Of a stretch of DNA of 64,000 bases, positions 33,364 through 41,642 are shown in pieces. The stretch is from Kordia jejudonensis (GTDB taxonomy: Bacteria; Bacteroidota; Bacteroidia; Flavobacteriales; Flavobacteriaceae). Both the position numbers and the translations under genes were made by a program. Below the pieces are notes generated by a model. It was not told the origin of the DNA, did no database searches, and saw only the letters and a program-made list of their open reading frames with translations. Location: contig NZ_LBMG01000005.1 of NCBI RefSeq assembly GCF_001005315.1, positions 1-64,000 of the forward strand, written 5' to 3'. Position 1 is the first letter of the stretch, and every line of letters starts with the position of its first letter.

Positions 33364-33585
33364 TTAATATTCATCTTCATTCCACAGATAATCGTCATCT
33401 GTAGGGTAGTCTGGCCAAATTTCTTCGATAGATTCATAAGAATCTCCCTCATCTTCAATTGATTGTAGGTTTTCAACAACCTCTAAAGGAGCTCCTGTTC
33501 TAATTGCATAGTCAATCAACTCATCTTTTGTAGCGGGCCAAGGTGCATCACTTAAATGAGACGCTAGTTCTAATGTCCAATACAT
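33364..33585 (-). CDS. DUF2795-type small acidic protein (73 aa)
   Basis: 73 aa. The N-terminal part, LELASHLSDAPWPATKDELIDYAIRT without a signal, matches the DUF2795 pattern (a small helical domain with a W-P-A-x-K-x-E-L turn). The tail is very acidic and aromatic (PDYPTDDDYLWNEDEY). Found next to secA in many Flavobacteriaceae as far as I know; function unknown. Confidence 0.8.
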   Translation of the reverse strand: MYWTLELASHLSDAPWPATKDELIDYAIRTGAPLEVVENLQSIEDEGDSYESIEEIWPDYPTDDDYLWNEDEY

Positions 33586-33713
33586 ATTTTTAGATATTAA
33601 TTTTTTGCAAAAATAAATTTTTAAATGAAAAAGTCAAGTAAAAAAATCATTATTTACACATTATTTTTAAGAACGTTTTTCAAGGATTGTATATCTCCTT
33701 AATTATGAAGTAG

Positions 33714-34289
33714 TTAGGAATTCTTTTTCGGAATCCATTTTATTTCATTCGCTTGTAAGTCATGGGACAACTTTCGTGCCAACACAAAAAGGTAGTCAGA
33801 AAGTCGGTTTAAGTATTTTAACGTATGTTCGTCAAAAGGCTCTAATTCGTAAAGTGCTGACGCTAAACGTTCTGCTCTACGACATACACAACGGGCAATG
33901 TGACAGAATGACACAGTTTGATGTCCGCCAGGTAACACAAAATGTGTCATTGGTGGCAACGCCGCATCCATGGTATCCATTTCACGTTCCAACGCTAGAA
34001 CATTATCTTCCGATATTCTAGGAATGTTTAGTCGATCTTTTCCGTTTTTCAAAGTTGCCTTTTCAGGATCAGTTGCCAACACAGCACCAACCGTAAACAA
34101 TAAGTCTTGAATATCCATCAAGACATTTTGATAATGCGGATTAATTTCTTGATCTCGTATTAAGCCTATGTATGAGTTGAGCTCGTCAACCGTTCCATAA
34201 CTGTCAATTCGGATGTGATGTTTTGGAACACGCGTACCGCCAAATAGGGCAGTAGTTCCTTTATCTCCAGTTTTAGTATATACTTTCAT
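33714..34289 (-). CDS. PduO-type ATP:cob(I)alamin adenosyltransferase
   Basis: 191 aa. Makes adenosylcobalamin from cob(I)alamin and ATP. Seen: the N-terminal MKVYTKTGDKGTTALFGG, the SYGTVDELNSYIGL segment and the C-terminal RLSDYLFVLAR with CRRAER, the three hallmark blocks of the PduO-type trimeric enzyme. Together with meaB at 11551 it supports B12-dependent methylmalonyl-CoA mutase in this organism. Its start overlaps the end of the small 45-aa gene by 17 nt. Confidence 0.93.
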   Translation of the reverse strand: MKVYTKTGDKGTTALFGGTRVPKHHIRIDSYGTVDELNSYIGLIRDQEINPHYQNVLMDIQDLLFTVGAVLATDPEKATLKNGKDRLNIPRISEDNVLALEREMDTMDAALPPMTHFVLPGGHQTVSFCHIARCVCRRAERLASALYELEPFDEHTLKYLNRLSDYLFVLARKLSHDLQANEIKWIPKKNS

Positions 34290-34410
34290 CGTTTTCTTTT
34301 TCTAGCTTTTTTTCAAAATGATATTGCAATCGCTTTTTGGTTTTTTTATTAGACAGATATACAAAAATACCTCCAATACTAAGCGCTACAAGAAGTTTAA
34401 TGCTAATCAT
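34273..34410 (-). CDS. Small single-helix membrane protein (45 aa)
   Basis: 45 aa: one N-terminal membrane helix (SIKLLVALSIGGIFVYL), then a basic tail with Lys/Gln and an acidic end. It overlaps the adenosyltransferase by 17 nt and the next small gene by 8 nt (ATGATTAG overlap), so the reading frame is probably real. No known family is recognised. Confidence 0.55.
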   Translation of the reverse strand: MISIKLLVALSIGGIFVYLSNKKTKKRLQYHFEKKLEKENDESIY

Positions 34411-34552
34411 TTTTTCTTTCTTTTTTCTTTTCGTAATAGTTCTCTTTGAAATTTCTTCCTTTACGATTGTATAGCTTATTCTTGTTTCGTTTGTTATTGA
34501 TTAATAACAACGGAAACACTACAATTACGATTATAAAAGTCCAAAGTAACAT
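34403..34552 (-). CDS. Small single-helix membrane protein (49 aa)
   Basis: 49 aa: a membrane helix right at the start (LLWTFIIVIVVFPLLLI), then a strongly basic tail rich in Lys, Arg and Asn. It starts 7 nt after the methyltransferase stop and overlaps the 45-aa gene by 8 nt. Two consecutive tiny membrane proteins with basic tails in one operon suggest a pair; function unknown. Confidence 0.55.
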   Translation of the reverse strand: MLLWTFIIVIVVFPLLLINNKRNKNKLYNRKGRNFKENYYEKKKERKND

Positions 34553-34559
34553 AGTACGA

Positions 34560-35402
34560 TTATTTTTTTTGCATATGCATGGTCAAATGCATACATGTAT
34601 ATAATTGACGATCATTGGTTTGCGATTGTTCCCAATCTTTTTGATGCAATTTTTTAATATAGTTCAATTTTTTTTCTGCGCTCATCGGAATGAGATTTAA
34701 GAAAAATGCCCATTTGGAACTTCCTAAAATTGCTCTGCGTTCCACCACATTAAATTCGTCGTGAAAACGTTGTACCGTTTGTTTTGAAAATGGCCATTCC
34801 CAATCGGCATCAGACTGAAAAGGTCGGTACATACCACGAATAATGCGCAGTGGTAAACTTGTTTTTAACGGATCATAAGAGATTATTTTTCCATTCGGAG
34901 CAAGTTTTTCTTTGAGTTTGCCAAATAGTAAATCCAAACTTTCAAAGTGATGCAACACACCATACGCGTAAATAATATCGAAATCAGTTTCCGTAAATTC
35001 AGGCGATAAAAAATCAACAGCTTCCGCTTTGGCATTTGGAAAATCTTTTAAACGCTCGTTTAATTGTGCAATGGCTTTGTCGCTTAAATCAATTCCCAAA
35101 TAACTTTTCGAGTGTTCTGCCAAATATAAACTCAAGTGATTTCCTGCATAGCAACCCAAATCGAGCACTTTTTTATCCGACAAATCGCCCAACCAAGTTC
35201 TGTGTTTTTCATACACTTGCTCGCTGATTTCCAGTTCTTTTCTGAAATCAGACAGCAGTTTGTTCCGCATAAAAGACCAAACTTTTGTAGCAGCATTTTT
35301 CTTTTTTACATTGTAAAATTCCTTCTGCTTTTTGTTGGTTTGTAAAACTTCGTTTAATTGTGGATTGCTCACGTTTTCGGGTTTTTTATTGGGAAATTGC
35401 AA
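34560..35402 (-). CDS. Class I SAM-dependent methyltransferase
   Basis: 280 aa. A Rossmann methyltransferase core with VLDLGCYAGNHLSLYL (motif I), GIDLSDKAIAQL (motif II region) and FDIIYAYGVLHHF (motif IV). A ~75-residue N-terminal helical extension precedes it, and a C-terminal cap (about 190-280) probably binds the acceptor. The substrate is unknown. The order of genes downstream suggests one operon through to the adenosyltransferase. Confidence 0.85.
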   Translation of the reverse strand: MQFPNKKPENVSNPQLNEVLQTNKKQKEFYNVKKKNAATKVWSFMRNKLLSDFRKELEISEQVYEKHRTWLGDLSDKKVLDLGCYAGNHLSLYLAEHSKSYLGIDLSDKAIAQLNERLKDFPNAKAEAVDFLSPEFTETDFDIIYAYGVLHHFESLDLLFGKLKEKLAPNGKIISYDPLKTSLPLRIIRGMYRPFQSDADWEWPFSKQTVQRFHDEFNVVERRAILGSSKWAFFLNLIPMSAEKKLNYIKKLHQKDWEQSQTNDRQLYTCMHLTMHMQKK

Positions 35403-35578
35403 AGTAAATATAAAATTACGATTTTAATACCTTATTTGCTATTTTTTACAGGTAGTTCGTTTGTGAGTAGGTTGGTAGTTTGGTATGTGAGTAGATGTTT
35501 CGTTTTGAATCGAAGGAATTATGAAACTAGATAAATCCATAAAATAACGAATTCACAAATTCCAAATAACTTTAAAAC

Positions 35579-36343
35579 TTACACTCTAATTACAAAGTGT
35601 TCTTTTGCTTGTTCTTTTCGAAAGAAAACAAATCCCCAAAAAAAGGTATCAATTGTGACCGTAACTTCAGGATGATTTTTAATAAATTCCCATGCTTCCG
35701 TCATTTGTTGACTCCAATGAATATCGTCAAATATAAACACCGAATCGTTGTGCGCAGTTGCCAATAATTGTTCAAAATACAGTATAGTTGCTTCTTTTTG
35801 ATGATTTCCGTCAATATAAACAAGATCAAATTGTTGCTTGGTTAGTGTAGGAATCGAAGTTGAAAATTCATCCACATACAATTTTACATGATCTGCGTTA
35901 AACTTTTTAAGCTGTTTTTGTGCAATCGCTGCCGTTTCAGGACAACCTTCTAAAGTAAAAACATCATTTACTTCTTTCATAGCAATCGTTGCCATTCCTA
36001 GTGAAGTTCCAAGTTCTAACGCATTTTTTACATCGAAATAGGTGACCAATCGCGCTAGTAATTTGGCTCTTTTTGGTGTAATTCCCGCATTTTTAGCAAT
36101 GGCAGCAACTTTTCTTTTGTTGGATGAAAATACTCTGCTTCCCGCGCCAAAGTCTTTTACTTCAATGGCTTCGTTGTTTTGAAGCAATTCAGCTCTGTAT
36201 TTTGCAAGGGTTTGATAAATTTCTTTCGGTTTTTTATCGTAAAAGCATTTCGTAACTAAATCATACACAAACGGAGAATGTACGCCATGTTCATTGGTCG
36301 ATTTTGCTAAGAATTTAAAATATGCAACAATTTGATACCACAT
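35579..36343 (-). CDS. SAM-dependent methyltransferase, O-methyltransferase-like
   Basis: 254 aa. The Rossmann motif ALELGTSLGMATIAM and FDLVYIDGNHQKEATILYF (with a DGNH metal-site-like motif) resemble the class I O-methyltransferase_24 type. The N-terminal section, NEHGVHSPFVYDLV, is a recognisable flavobacterial feature. Its start lies 2 nt from the ancestral stop of the ABC-F gene, so the two were an operon. The acceptor is unknown. Confidence 0.85.
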   Translation of the reverse strand: MWYQIVAYFKFLAKSTNEHGVHSPFVYDLVTKCFYDKKPKEIYQTLAKYRAELLQNNEAIEVKDFGAGSRVFSSNKRKVAAIAKNAGITPKRAKLLARLVTYFDVKNALELGTSLGMATIAMKEVNDVFTLEGCPETAAIAQKQLKKFNADHVKLYVDEFSTSIPTLTKQQFDLVYIDGNHQKEATILYFEQLLATAHNDSVFIFDDIHWSQQMTEAWEFIKNHPEVTVTIDTFFWGFVFFRKEQAKEHFVIRV

Positions 36344-36486
36344 AGTTATGCTTCCATTTTAGCCGCTAACTCAAACCAACGTTCTGTTTTTTCTTCCGAT
36401 TCGTTGATGATTTTCTGTAATTCCAATGATTTTTCTTGAATTTCCTCTTGCGACAATGCTCCCGAAATAAATTCTTGTTCTATGGA

Positions 36487-38211
36487 TTATTTGGCTTCTT
36501 CCAAACGTTGAATGTCCTTTTCAAGTCGCTTGTATTCCTTTTGTTCGTTGTGCGTCAATTTCTGATTGGTATCATCTTGTCGCCACGATTTCTTTTCTTT
36601 CTTTTCAGAAGAACTTTTAGATTCAGGTACCACACTATCTTCATACACTCTAAAATCGGTGTAGTTTCCTGGAAAATCTTCAATAACACCATTTCCTCTA
36701 AAGATGAACAAATGATCTACAATTTTATCCATAAAATACCGATCATGGGAAACGACTAATAAACAACCAGGGAAATCGAGCAGGAAACTTTCCAACACAT
36801 TGAGCGTCACAATATCCAGATCGTTTGTAGGTTCATCGAGAATTAAGAAATTAGGATTTTGAATCAATACAGTACATAAATACAAGCGTTTCAATTCGCC
36901 ACCAGAGAGTTTCTCTACAAAATCATATTGTCGTTTTCTGTCAAACAAAAACCGTTCTAGCAATTGCGCGGCAGAAATTAAACGCCCTTTTTTCAGTGGA
37001 ATGTATTCGCCATATTCTTTAATAATATCAATTACTTTTTGTCCTTCTTTCGGATTGATGCCACTTTGTGTGTAATAGCCAAATTTGATGGTTTCACCAA
37101 CAATTACTTTTCCCGCATCAGGTTTCAAATTTCCAGTAATCATATTGAGAAATGTAGACTTTCCCGTTCCGTTTTTTCCAATAATACCAATGCGTTCGCC
37201 TTTTTTGAAAACGTATTCAAATTTATCCAGCAATACTTTATCTTGAAACGATTTGGAAATATTGTGCAACTCCAAAATTTTGCTTCCCATACGTTCCATA
37301 TTGATTTCTAGCTGAATTTCGTGCTCATTACGACGTTTGTGCGCACGTTCTTTAATATCGTAAAAATCATCAATACGCGATTTCGATTTGGTCGTGCGTG
37401 CTTTGGGCTGACGACGCATCCAATCGAGTTCTTTTTTGTATAAATTTTTTGCTTTTTCAACAGAAGCTTGCTCCGACAAAATTCGTGCTTCTTTCTTTTC
37501 TAAGTAATACGAATAACTTCCTTTGTAATTGTACAGTTGTCCATTTTCAAGCTCCACAATTTCATTGCAAACTCGTTCCAAAAAGTACCGATCGTGTGTG
37601 ACCATAAAAAGTGTAATACTTTCCTTTTTGAAATAATCTTCCAACCATTCAATCATTTCTAAATCCAAATGGTTTGTTGGTTCATCCAAAATTAACAAAT
37701 CAGGTCTGTTGATCAATACGGTTGCCAAACCAAGACGTTTTTTCTGTCCACCAGACAAATTGCTTACTTTCTGATCAAGATTTTCAAGCTTTAATTTGTA
37801 CAAAATTTGTGTGTATTGTGTTTCAAAATCCCAAGCATTGTGCGCGTCCATTTTTTCAAAGGCTTTTTGGTAGGCTTCGGTATCATCAGGATGTAAGAGT
37901 GCTTTTTCATAGTCATGGATAATAGCTAACATTGGATTATCTGACGCAAAAATGGTTTCTTCTACCGTCAAATTCGGATCTAAGTTTTCATTTTGAGATA
38001 AAAACGCCATGTGAATGCCTTTTCGCATGACAATTTGCCCGCTATCGGCTTCGGCATTTCCTGTAATGATGTTTAGCAAAGACGTTTTTCCAGTACCATT
38101 TTTGGCAATAAAAGCCACTTTTTGATCTTTATTGATACCGAACGAAATATCATCAAACAAGACGCGTTCTCCAAATGACTTGGTAATATTTTCAACAGAT
38201 AAGTAATTCAC
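36487..38211 (-). CDS. ABC-F ATPase (Uup-like), C-terminus lost to an in-frame stop
   Basis: A 574-aa soluble protein with two ABC domains: Walker A GKNGTGKTSL (~35-45) and GKNGTGKSTF (~355), signatures LSGGQKKRLGLA and LSGGELKRLYL, and Walker B LLILDEPTNHLD and FLILDEPTNDLD. ABC-F proteins act on ribosomes or on DNA (Uup). Translation stops at TAA (36487-36489). The same frame continues for 46 codons to 36346, encoding a coil starting SIEQEFISGALSQEEIQE that fits the conserved Uup tail. So a single A-to-T change (Lys to stop) would explain it. 574 aa is short against ~620 in relatives. Confidence 0.9.
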   Translation of the reverse strand: MNYLSVENITKSFGERVLFDDISFGINKDQKVAFIAKNGTGKTSLLNIITGNAEADSGQIVMRKGIHMAFLSQNENLDPNLTVEETIFASDNPMLAIIHDYEKALLHPDDTEAYQKAFEKMDAHNAWDFETQYTQILYKLKLENLDQKVSNLSGGQKKRLGLATVLINRPDLLILDEPTNHLDLEMIEWLEDYFKKESITLFMVTHDRYFLERVCNEIVELENGQLYNYKGSYSYYLEKKEARILSEQASVEKAKNLYKKELDWMRRQPKARTTKSKSRIDDFYDIKERAHKRRNEHEIQLEINMERMGSKILELHNISKSFQDKVLLDKFEYVFKKGERIGIIGKNGTGKSTFLNMITGNLKPDAGKVIVGETIKFGYYTQSGINPKEGQKVIDIIKEYGEYIPLKKGRLISAAQLLERFLFDRKRQYDFVEKLSGGELKRLYLCTVLIQNPNFLILDEPTNDLDIVTLNVLESFLLDFPGCLLVVSHDRYFMDKIVDHLFIFRGNGVIEDFPGNYTDFRVYEDSVVPESKSSSEKKEKKSWRQDDTNQKLTHNEQKEYKRLEKDIQRLEEAK

Positions 38212-38289
38212 TAGATATATATTTTGTACAAATTAAAAATAAAAAGATCAGATATGTTGCATAGAATTTTATTATTACTGCGTAAAACT

Positions 38290-38297
38290 TATATTTG
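38290..38297 (+). promoter_or_regulatory. -7 promoter box (TATATTTG) of the polysaccharide export locus
   Basis: An exact TAnnTTTG box 24 nt before the ATG at 38322, at the head of the long plus-strand locus. No clear -33 TTG box is seen. It also argues against the upstream in-frame ATG at 38295. Confidence 0.5.
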
Positions 38298-38321
38298 CCT
38301 ATTAAACAACAGCGTTTATTA

Positions 38322-39122
38322 ATGAATTTGAAAGCCTCAATATCTATTCTAACCGTATTCCTTTTGTTAACTTCTTGCGTTTCCACCAAAGATATGACCT
38401 ACTTTGGTGAAAAAGGAAGCGAAGAAGCACTTATTGACCAATCTATAAAACTCAATAATAAGCCATACCGAGTTCAAATTGGCGACTTATTATCGATTAG
38501 TATAAAATCTACAGATCAGAAATTAGTTGCCATGTTTCAACCGGTTGCTAGTGAAGATGGTACCGTAACACAATCGGAGCAAGGTTTGTATTATAGCGGA
38601 TTTACAGTGAGCAAGCATGGAAATATAGAAATTCCGATTCTTGGGGAAGTCAATGTGTTGGGCTATGCCGTTGAAGAAATTCAGGATACCATCAAAGAAA
38701 AATTATTAGGAGAATATTTTAAAACCGCCGCAGATATTTTTATTGTAGTCAAATTAGCAGGTTTGCGATTTACCGTCACAGGAGAAGTCAGTAGTACAGG
38801 AATTTACAGATTGTACCAAGAACGCGTAAATATTATAGAAGCGTTGGCAAGTGCAGGAGATATTAGTGATGTAGGAAACAGACGAGACGTGTTGGTGATT
38901 CGCCAATATCCACAAGGACAAAAAATTCATCATATTGATTTAACAAATGTAGATGCATTTAATTCTCCCTATTATTACATTCAGCCAAACGATATGATTT
39001 ATGTTAAACCGCTAAAACAAAAATCGTTAGGAACTGGAACCACATTAATACAATCTGTTACCGCAGTTGTGACCGTATTATCGTTAGTGACCAGCGTAAT
39101 TGTATTGTCTAGAAACTTATAA
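38322..39122 (+). CDS. Polysaccharide export outer-membrane lipoprotein (Wza-type)
   Basis: 266 aa. Signal peptide with lipobox LLTSC. The mature part has the Poly_export domain (YRVQIGDLLSISIKSTDQ) and SLBB domains (VTGEVSSTGIYRLYQ, with the GDISDVGNRRDVLVIR block). It ends in a hydrophobic helix (VTAVVTVLSLVTSVIVL), as usual in Bacteroidota members. It forms the outer-membrane exit channel with the tyrosine kinase 6 nt downstream. The ATG at 38322 places the signal correctly. Confidence 0.92.
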   Translation: MNLKASISILTVFLLLTSCVSTKDMTYFGEKGSEEALIDQSIKLNNKPYRVQIGDLLSISIKSTDQKLVAMFQPVASEDGTVTQSEQGLYYSGFTVSKHGNIEIPILGEVNVLGYAVEEIQDTIKEKLLGEYFKTAADIFIVVKLAGLRFTVTGEVSSTGIYRLYQERVNIIEALASAGDISDVGNRRDVLVIRQYPQGQKIHHIDLTNVDAFNSPYYYIQPNDMIYVKPLKQKSLGTGTTLIQSVTAVVTVLSLVTSVIVLSRNL

Positions 39123-39128
39123 GAGCTT

Positions 39129-41594
39129 ATGGAAGATGAATTTGAAGAATTAAAATCGCAAAATTCTTTTGATATCAAAGCACTTGCATTCCGAGCGCTA
39201 AATTATTGGTATTTGTTTGTGATTACGATCGGAATTGCTCTTGTAGCAACCTACTTTTATAACAAACGATTGGAACGAATTTACAGCGTAGAAAGCCTAA
39301 TTTCTATCAAAGAAGAACAAAATCCGTTTTTCTCTGCAAGTATGAATCTTACGTTCAATTGGGGCGGCGCAAGTGATAAGGTGGAAACCATCAAAACAAC
39401 GTTAAAATCTAGAGCGCACAACGAAAATGTGGTCCGTGTGTTGCAATCGTACATTCATTATAAAGATCAAGGCGAATATCGTTTGGAAGACATTCATACC
39501 AATGCACCTTTTATTGCGAGCTTGGATGAAAACTTCTATCAAATAATCAATACGCCTATAAAAATTGTTTTTAGTAGCGCAGATCAATATACCGCAAGTA
39601 TCGATTTTACAAACGCGGAAAATTTTGTGGGACTGAATTACAAATTGAATAAAACGGCCAATATTTCGCCTTCTGGAGAAACTTTTTCCAAAAATTTTGT
39701 GTTAAATGAAGAAGCTACAACCAATTACTTCAAATTTGCACTTACACCACGAAGCAATACACAAATTGAAATTGGCAAAGAATACTACATATACCTTACA
39801 AGTTTAAATTCGGAAATAGCTAAATATCGTTCTATTGGAGTCAATTTAAAAGTACGTGGCGCTTCCATGTTGGTGTTGAGTTTACAAGGACCAAACAGAG
39901 CAATTTTGGCAGATTACCTCAATGTAACTTCTGAAATTTTACGCGAAAAGCAACTGGAAGAAAAAAATCAATTTGCCACCAATACACTGAATTTCATTGA
40001 TAAAATGATCATTGGAGTGGAAGATTCATTACGAAAAGATGAACAAAAACTTAAAAAATACAAGCAAGACAACAAAGTATTTGATCCGTCACTAAAAGGA
40101 GAAGAAGTTTTTACAAAACTCAATCAATACAGTATTGAAAAAAACGGCTACATGCTAAAGCTGGAATATTACAAATTGCTGGAAGATTATCTAAGAAATA
40201 GTACAGATTTCAGAGCATTGCCAGCGCCAGCATCTTCAGGAATTGACGATCCGAATATTGTAAACAATGTTTCAAAAATTGTCGCTTTGTCAATTCGTCG
40301 TGCAAAATTGAGTGAAACCGTTAAAAGTGAAATCTTCTTCAAAGAAATTGATCAAGATATTGATGCTACCAAACGCGTATTACTTGAAAATGTAAAAACG
40401 GCACGATCGTCAACTGCGATTGATATTTCAAATGTGCAAAATAGAATTGCCAGAGCAAACGCAGAATTCAGAAAACTTCCTGAAGAAGAACAACAACTTT
40501 TCAATATTGAAAGAAGTTACAAAATTAGTGAAGCTTCTTATACGATGTTATTAGAAAAGAAAAACGAAGCTGGCATCGTAAAAGCTGCAAACGTTTCAGA
40601 TGTTAAGGTAATTGATAGTGCGAAAGATTTAGGTCAGGCGCCAATTTTACCAAACACAAGGAGAAATTACACCATTGCACTATTTATTGGCTTGTTACTT
40701 CCGCTAGGATTTGTGTTTCTAGTAACACTATTAGACAATAATATCAGCACGCCAGAAGACATCAAAAACTTGTCTAAAATTCCTATTTTGGGTATTGTGA
40801 GTAAAAATAAACTCAAGTCAGACTTGGTTGTTTTTGAAAGTCCTAAATCAGCTATTGCTGAATCATTCAGAGGCATTCGATCGAGTTTGCAATACATTTA
40901 TAAAAACTTAGACAAAGAGAAAACCAAAACCGTCATGATAACTTCTTCGGTCAGTGGAGAAGGAAAAACGTTTTGTTCTATTAACATCGCTTCGGTATTT
41001 TCACTAACAGGAAAAAAAACCATCTTAGTCGGTTTGGATTTGCGAAAGCCGAAAATATTTGGAGACTTCGGAATCAGTAATGAAATAGGAGTTGTCAACT
41101 ATTTAATTGGACAAAAAAATCTAGATGAAGTTATTCAAACGACTAACTATGAAAATTTAGATATTATAACGTCTGGACCTGTGCCGCCAAATCCTTCCGA
41201 GCTTTTAATAAGTGAACAATTGGACGAATTTATCGCAGAATTAAAAACGCGATACGATTATATCATTTTAGATACGCCACCATTAGGATTGGTTTCTGAT
41301 GCGCTGGATTTAATTCATCATACAGATGCAACAATATACATGGTACGACAAGATTATTCTAAAAAAGCCATGTTGAATGTAATCAACGATAAATACAAAA
41401 AAGGAGAAGTAAAAAATATCAGTTTCGTGTTCAACGCCTATCGCCAAAAAAACAAATACGGTTATGGTTACGGCTATGGATATGGCTACAGTTATGGCTA
41501 CGGTTACGGAAACTATGGAAATGGCTACCATGAAGACGAAAACACATCAATGCTATCAAGATTTAAAAATCTTTTTAGAAAAAATAAAAATTAA
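39129..41594 (+). CDS. Polysaccharide copolymerase / tyrosine autokinase (Wzc-type)
   Basis: 821 aa. Two membrane helices (about 25-48 and 515-535) flank a long periplasmic part with coiled coil. A cytosolic BY-kinase domain follows: Walker A SSVSGEGKT near residues 606-614, LVGLDLRKPKI (Walker A') and YIILDTPPLGLVSDA (Walker B). The C-terminus is an unusual Tyr-Gly tail (residues ~777-801, eleven tyrosines), the likely autophosphorylation cluster that regulates chain length. It pairs with the Wza-type channel. Confidence 0.93.
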   Translation: MEDEFEELKSQNSFDIKALAFRALNYWYLFVITIGIALVATYFYNKRLERIYSVESLISIKEEQNPFFSASMNLTFNWGGASDKVETIKTTLKSRAHNENVVRVLQSYIHYKDQGEYRLEDIHTNAPFIASLDENFYQIINTPIKIVFSSADQYTASIDFTNAENFVGLNYKLNKTANISPSGETFSKNFVLNEEATTNYFKFALTPRSNTQIEIGKEYYIYLTSLNSEIAKYRSIGVNLKVRGASMLVLSLQGPNRAILADYLNVTSEILREKQLEEKNQFATNTLNFIDKMIIGVEDSLRKDEQKLKKYKQDNKVFDPSLKGEEVFTKLNQYSIEKNGYMLKLEYYKLLEDYLRNSTDFRALPAPASSGIDDPNIVNNVSKIVALSIRRAKLSETVKSEIFFKEIDQDIDATKRVLLENVKTARSSTAIDISNVQNRIARANAEFRKLPEEEQQLFNIERSYKISEASYTMLLEKKNEAGIVKAANVSDVKVIDSAKDLGQAPILPNTRRNYTIALFIGLLLPLGFVFLVTLLDNNISTPEDIKNLSKIPILGIVSKNKLKSDLVVFESPKSAIAESFRGIRSSLQYIYKNLDKEKTKTVMITSSVSGEGKTFCSINIASVFSLTGKKTILVGLDLRKPKIFGDFGISNEIGVVNYLIGQKNLDEVIQTTNYENLDIITSGPVPPNPSELLISEQLDEFIAELKTRYDYIILDTPPLGLVSDALDLIHHTDATIYMVRQDYSKKAMLNVINDKYKKGEVKNISFVFNAYRQKNKYGYGYGYGYGYSYGYGYGNYGNGYHEDENTSMLSRFKNLFRKNKN

Positions 41595-41642
41595 CATCCC
41601 CAAAAATGAAATGCGCTCGTCGTGTTTCAATATAAAGCGATT

